DNA from: DASYSA01 sp036003885 | GTDB lineage: Bacteria; Acidobacteriota; Blastocatellia; UBA7656 | Length of the DNA: 16,809 nucleotides | Direction of reading: 5' to 3' | NCBI GenBank assembly: GCA_036003885.1 | Contig: DASYSA010000420.1 | Location: forward strand, 1-16,809 | Part shown: positions 14,024 through 16,809 of the stretch, piece after piece | Layout of the letters: each line of letters begins with the position of its first letter | How positions within the stretch are numbered: position 1 is the first letter of the stretch | Position numbers and translations under genes: made by a program | Notes under the pieces: model-generated | Database searches by the model: none | The model's input: only the letters and a program-made list of their open reading frames with translations | Told to the model about the DNA's origin: nothing

Positions 14024-14127
14024 CGTTTTACGTTTTGTGTTTTACGTTTTACGTCGCGCGTTTTTGTCGTTGCTTCCTTTCTAAAAGAATCTCAAACGTA
14101 AAACGCAAAACGTAAAACGTAAAACGC
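14024..14127. repeat. Heptamer word array D (CGTTTTA) with inverted copies, inside the nuo operon
   Basis: The left half in 7-base units is CGTTTTA, CGTTTTG, TGTTTTA, CGTTTTA, CGTCGCG, CGTTTTT (14024-14065). After a loop of about 27 bases, the right half is CAAACGT, AAAACGC, AAAACGT, AAAACGT, AAAACGC (14093-14127). The outer 13 bases, CGTTTTACGTTTT (14024-14036), pair perfectly with 14114-14126. The right end is flush with the nuoJ stop codon (14128-14130), and the left end is 6 bases from the nuoK Shine-Dalgarno. The nuo transcript would carry it as a large stem-loop between nuoJ and nuoK. Confidence 0.88.
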
Positions 14128-14634
14128 TTAGTCGTCCTGGCGCCTGGCCAGCACCATTGCCCCGACGATCGCCATCAGGATCAGCACCGAAGTCACCTCA
14201 AATGGAAGCAGGTAGTCGGTGAACAGCTTCGTCCCTACGCTGTACGTTGTTCCAATTCCGCTGCCCGAACTGTCGATCGGCGGCATCGTTCGAGCCGGGA
14301 CTCGCCAGACTACATAAGAGGCCTCAGCCAGCAAAAGGCCGGCAAAGGGAATCGCAAGCGCTCGCAGCCATTTCTGTTTATCGACGTTAGACTGCTCCCG
14401 CGGCGTGTTCAATAGCATGATCACGAAGACAAAGAGAACCATAATGGCGCCCGCGTACACGACAATCTGGATCGCTGCGATGAACTGCGCGCGCAGCATT
14501 ATGTAGAGCGCTGATAGAGAGACGAGCGTTCCGATCAGCGATAGCGCGCTGTACATCGGGTTGCGCTGAAGCAGAATGTTTAGCGCACTCGCAACCGCTA
14601 TGACGGCGAAGATGATGAAAAGGGCCTTTTCCAT
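14128..14634 (-). CDS. nuoJ: NADH-quinone oxidoreductase subunit J (complex I membrane arm)
   Basis: A 168-residue, five-helix membrane subunit (ND6 homolog). The signature YAGAIMVLFVFVIMLLN, containing the pi-bulge helix conserved in complex I, follows ALSLIGTLVSLSALYIMLRAQFIAAIQIVV. The C-terminus has a last helix (LLPFEVTSVLILMAIVGAMVLAR). ATG 14634 is chosen because it gives the family N-terminus (MEKALFIIFAVIAVASA) 5 bases after the nuoH stop; the longer in-frame start at 14766 lies inside nuoH and encodes non-membrane sequence. Confidence 0.97.
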   Translation of the reverse strand: MEKALFIIFAVIAVASALNILLQRNPMYSALSLIGTLVSLSALYIMLRAQFIAAIQIVVYAGAIMVLFVFVIMLLNTPREQSNVDKQKWLRALAIPFAGLLLAEASYVVWRVPARTMPPIDSSGSGIGTTYSVGTKLFTDYLLPFEVTSVLILMAIVGAMVLARRQDD

Positions 14635-14639
14635 TTCTG

Positions 14640-15647
14640 TCAGTGAATCAGCAGAATAACCGTCGCCGTGAGCGCTATGTTCACGATGGCCAGCGGCAAA
14701 AGCACCTCCCATCCGAAGCGCATAAGCTGATCGTAGCGGAATCTCGGGAGCGTGAAACGTATCCACATGGACAAAAGAATTAAGACAAAAACTTTCACCA
14801 GAAAGTAGGCCAGGCCCAGCAACGGGTAACGATCGACTGCGGGGCCAAGCCAGCCGCCGAAAAAGAGAGTCGTCGCCATAGACGCCGACGTGATCAGATT
14901 GAGGTATTCGCCCATCTGAAACATCACGAACTTCATCGACGAGTACTCGGTATGATAGCCGCCAACGAGTTCAGAATCGGCCTCAGGCAGATCGAACGGT
15001 ACCCGATTGGTTTCCGCCAGGGCAGCGATGAAGAAAATAAAGAATCCCAGTGGCGCCCGAAGTATGTTCCACTTGAAGCCGCCCCATCCTCTCTGGGCAT
15101 TCACTATGTCCACAAGATCGAGCGATCCAACCCACAGCACCACGCCAACGATCGACAGTCCTAGCGCCAACTCGTAGCTGATCATTTGCGCGCTCGCTCT
15201 CAGTCCTCCCATCAGAGAGTACTTGTTGTTTGATGACCAGCCGGCCAGCACGATTCCATATACGCCTACCGATGTCAGGCCGAGTACGTAGAGCACACCA
15301 ACGTTGATTTGAGTGACGTGCAGAGGGATGGTGCGGCCGAACAGGGTGACTTGAGAGCCGTACGGAATCACGACCAGAGTCATCAACGCGGGCACGAGCA
15401 TGACCGCGGGAGCAGCGATATAAAGCAGCTTGTTTGCGGCGAGGGGCACGATGTCTTCCTTGAAGATCATCTTCAGTCCGTCGGCCGCAGGTTGCAAAAG
15501 GCCCCACCAACCCACTCGATTGGGGCCGATTCGCAGTTGTATCAGGCTCATTACTTTTCGCTCAAGGAGGGTCAGGTAGGCAACCGAGGTCAGGAGTACG
15601 AAAAGGATTACACTGATCTGGATTACCCACGCCAGCAGGTCTGTCAT
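14640..15647 (-). CDS. nuoH: NADH-quinone oxidoreductase subunit H (complex I membrane arm)
   Basis: A 335-residue subunit (ND1 homolog) that forms much of the quinone-binding chamber and the junction to the peripheral arm. Family motifs are intact: LERKVMSLIQLRIGPNRVG near residues 28-46, QPAADGLKMIFKED, and the acidic loop AETNRVPFDLPEADSELVGG followed by HTEYSSMKFVMFQMGEYLN. The C-terminal RYDQLMRFGWEVLLPLAI is standard. A modest AGG site precedes ATG 15647. In most nuo operons nuoG and nuoI flank this gene; here nuoA is directly upstream and nuoJ directly downstream. Confidence 0.97.
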   Translation of the reverse strand: MTDLLAWVIQISVILFVLLTSVAYLTLLERKVMSLIQLRIGPNRVGWWGLLQPAADGLKMIFKEDIVPLAANKLLYIAAPAVMLVPALMTLVVIPYGSQVTLFGRTIPLHVTQINVGVLYVLGLTSVGVYGIVLAGWSSNNKYSLMGGLRASAQMISYELALGLSIVGVVLWVGSLDLVDIVNAQRGWGGFKWNILRAPLGFFIFFIAALAETNRVPFDLPEADSELVGGYHTEYSSMKFVMFQMGEYLNLITSASMATTLFFGGWLGPAVDRYPLLGLAYFLVKVFVLILLSMWIRFTLPRFRYDQLMRFGWEVLLPLAIVNIALTATVILLIH

Positions 15648-15677
15648 AGTTTGCCTGATTGAGATACGACCTCAGAA

Positions 15678-15703
15678 GGGATCGAGAAGACTACCGCGAT
15701 CCC
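15678..15703. other. Hairpin in the nuoA-nuoH spacer
   Basis: GGGATCG (15678-15684) and CGATCCC (15697-15703) form a perfect 7-base-pair stem with a 12-base loop. It lies in the 99-base gap between nuoA and nuoH, where other bacteria carry nuoB through nuoG. The gap holds no recognisable remnant of those genes. The hairpin could be an RNA processing or stability element; there is no T-run, so it is not a convincing terminator. Confidence 0.4.
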
Positions 15704-15746
15704 ATTCGCCGATTCTGCCCCAGTGTTCTCTCCCACCCTCGCCCGC

Positions 15747-16133
15747 CTAACGATTCCAATCAAGTATGCCTTTGCGATAGACGTAAACCAGCCCCACAAA
15801 CAAAACAATGATGAACAGCATCATCTCGCCGTAGAATACGAACCGCAGGCTATGGAAGCGCGAACTCGGATCAAACACTCCTCGAAAGACCACGGCCCAG
15901 GGTACGAGAAACACCGCCTCGATATCGAACAACAAGAAGACCATCGCGACGAGGTAGAATTTGACCGACTGCCGATCTCGTCCGGTTCCGACCGGTTCCA
16001 CGCCGCATTCGTAAGGTGAGAGCTTCACATTGGACGGCCAGTTGCGCCCTGCCAACCTCGACGCCACTATAATCGCCAACGCAAGGAGAGTCGCGAGGAC
16101 GAAGATAATCAGAATCGGAACGTAGTTGATCAT
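15747..16133 (-). CDS. nuoA: NADH-quinone oxidoreductase subunit A (complex I membrane arm)
   Basis: A 128-residue, three-helix subunit (ND3 homolog) with normal length. The flexible loop motif KLSPYECGVEP is intact, including the conserved Cys at about 43 that lies near the quinone site, followed by RQSVKFYLVAMVFLLFDIEAVFLVPWAVV with the conserved acidic helix. ATG 16133 is preceded by AGGA at suitable spacing. It is the first gene of the nuo block. Unusually, it is followed by nuoH rather than nuoB. Confidence 0.97.
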   Translation of the reverse strand: MINYVPILIIFVLATLLALAIIVASRLAGRNWPSNVKLSPYECGVEPVGTGRDRQSVKFYLVAMVFLLFDIEAVFLVPWAVVFRGVFDPSSRFHSLRFVFYGEMMLFIIVLFVGLVYVYRKGILDWNR

Positions 16134-16224
16134 AGATCTGTCCTAAGTTCGGCCGTTCTTCATCTCTCACTACCGATCGAGCAGCCATCTACAGTCATCT
16201 AACTGTCGCAGTCAAGAATTACGC

Positions 16225-16254
16225 ATCTTAGCGCCTGCCGAAATTGAGTGTCAA
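16225..16254 (-). promoter_or_regulatory. Candidate sigma70-type promoter for the nuo block
   Basis: On the minus strand there is a perfect TTGACA (16249-16254), an 18-base spacer and TAAGAT (16225-16230). The leader to ATG 16133 would be about 85 bases. The gap 16134-16368 is shared with the divergent zinc-ribbon gene. A small dyad, AACAA/TTGTT, near 16270-16286 could bind a regulator, but it is short. Confidence 0.5.
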
Positions 16255-16368
16255 TATGAAGACAGATTGAAACAAAAGAGTCTTGTTCGACAATCAGCTA
16301 TTCAGGTAACATCGTTGCAGCCAACCCCCATTCAGCTGTTGCCGACGCCCTCCCGGAACTTCTAATCA

Positions 16369-16731
16369 ATGAGATTGAGATGTGACTACTGTCAGAGCGA
16401 GTGCGATCCGGGCGCGGAAAGGTGTATGAGTTGCGGAGCGCCGGTGAACCATCTCGGCGTGACCGCCCTCGACTATCGGAGGTGCCCGTTCTGCAGTCGG
16501 AAGCTACTCGCATTGGCGAGCCCCGCCTGTAGCTATTGCGGACGCCGGCTCCCACAGGACTACATCGCCGCACATGAGGCGGACCTGCGACGAATGGACG
16601 GCGTTACCTCGATCTCGTTAGGGCACCAACATCCCGGAGAGGCCGGCACGGGTCGAAGTTCAGCTGACAAAGAGACGAAAGAGCCATACGGCCTGTTGAA
16701 CATCCTGGACTCCTGGGACCTTTTGGACTGA
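16369..16731 (+). CDS. Small double zinc-ribbon protein
   Basis: A 120-residue protein with two zinc-ribbon-type units: CDYC (5-8) with CMSC (19-22), and CPFC (39-42) with CSYC (54-57). The knuckles are CxxC with Gly following (SCGAP, YCGRR), as in zinc-ribbon proteins. Cys12 lies between the first pair. The second half is polar and poorly structured, ending in a hydrophobic/acidic tail (YGLLNILDSWDLLD) that might be a docking peptide. There is no signal peptide. The protein is divergent from nuoA and could be a regulator or an assembly factor, but no DNA-binding helix is visible and I assign no function. No strong Shine-Dalgarno precedes ATG 16369; that start puts the first CxxC near the N-terminus as expected. 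Confidence 0.75.
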   Translation: MRLRCDYCQSECDPGAERCMSCGAPVNHLGVTALDYRRCPFCSRKLLALASPACSYCGRRLPQDYIAAHEADLRRMDGVTSISLGHQHPGEAGTGRSSADKETKEPYGLLNILDSWDLLD

Positions 16732-16753
16732 GGGGCGTTGATAAGAGGGATCC

Positions 16754-16774
16754 GAGGCATGACGTAGTTGCCTC
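16754..16774. other. Short hairpin after the zinc-ribbon gene
   Basis: GAGGCA (16754-16759) and TGCCTC (16769-16774) can pair with a 9-base loop. It lies 23 bases after the zinc-ribbon stop. With no T-run it is only a possible terminator or leader structure. Confidence 0.25.
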
Positions 16775-16777
16775 TGA

Positions 16778-16809
16778 ATGGCTGATTCGACAAACGACAC
16801 AGAGGGGAT
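16778..16809 (+). CDS. Possible start of a downstream gene (truncated by window edge)
   Basis: ATG at 16778 opens a frame MADSTNDTEG that runs to the window end without a stop. The composition is plausible for a soluble protein N-terminus. There is no clear Shine-Dalgarno and only ten codons are visible, so it may be nothing. Confidence 0.25.
   Translation, partial: MADSTNDTEG

Noticed and set aside
14983..15510. Minus-strand frame of 175 codons in another phase inside nuoH
   Set aside because: Out-of-frame reading of nuoH, which is complete and conserved.

Overview
The window looks like a chromosomal segment from a GC-moderate bacterium, most likely an Acidobacteriota member (Blastocatellia-like). 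That placement is an inference. It rests on the style of the respiratory and sigma-factor proteins, on small secreted proteins of a kind I associate with acidobacteria, and on intergenic heptamer-based repeats; no marker gene here fixes it. I see no rRNA, tRNA, CRISPR array, insertion sequence or phage gene. Coding density is high, and the longest gaps are roughly 220-280 bases.

Layout. (1) Positions 1-4557, minus strand: three tandem paralogous exported proteins of unknown function (3676-4557, 2807-3547, 2046-2810), followed downstream by a DUF2723/GT-C-type membrane glycosyltransferase with a C-terminal TPR part (1983 to 1, running off the window). (2) 4558-4774 is a divergent promoter region. 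(3) 4775-5671, plus strand: a tandem-domain universal stress protein. (4) 5672-5744 is a convergent gap with a hairpin. (5) 5745-16133, minus strand: a long same-strand run. In transcription order it reads nuoA, nuoH, nuoJ, nuoK, nuoL, nuoM, nuoN, an unrecognised conserved-looking protein (7711-8265) and an RpoD-family sigma factor (5745-7433). (6) 16134-16368 is a second divergent promoter region, with a perfect TTGACA box facing nuoA. (7) 16369-16731, plus strand: a small double zinc-ribbon protein. A further reading frame may open at 16778.

How the genes fit together. The nuo block encodes all seven membrane-arm subunits of respiratory complex I (A, H, J, K, L, M, N: the proton-pumping and quinone-site part) and none of the peripheral electron-input subunits (B, C, D, E, F, G, I). 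Those must lie elsewhere if a full NADH dehydrogenase is made. The set equals the seven subunits kept in animal mitochondrial DNA (ND1-6 and ND4L).

The most distinctive signal is non-coding. Four gaps between same-strand genes (1993-2037, 3550-3633, 7656-7718, 14024-14127) each carry an array of a 7-base word followed by the inverted complement of the same word. The word differs in every gap (AGGATYT, CGTTTCG-like, AGARGTC, CGTTTTA) while the 7-base period and the head-to-head layout are kept. They lie only in gaps between co-directional genes, often within a few bases of a start or stop codon, and are absent from the divergent and convergent gaps. They look like one class of element defined by architecture rather than by sequence.
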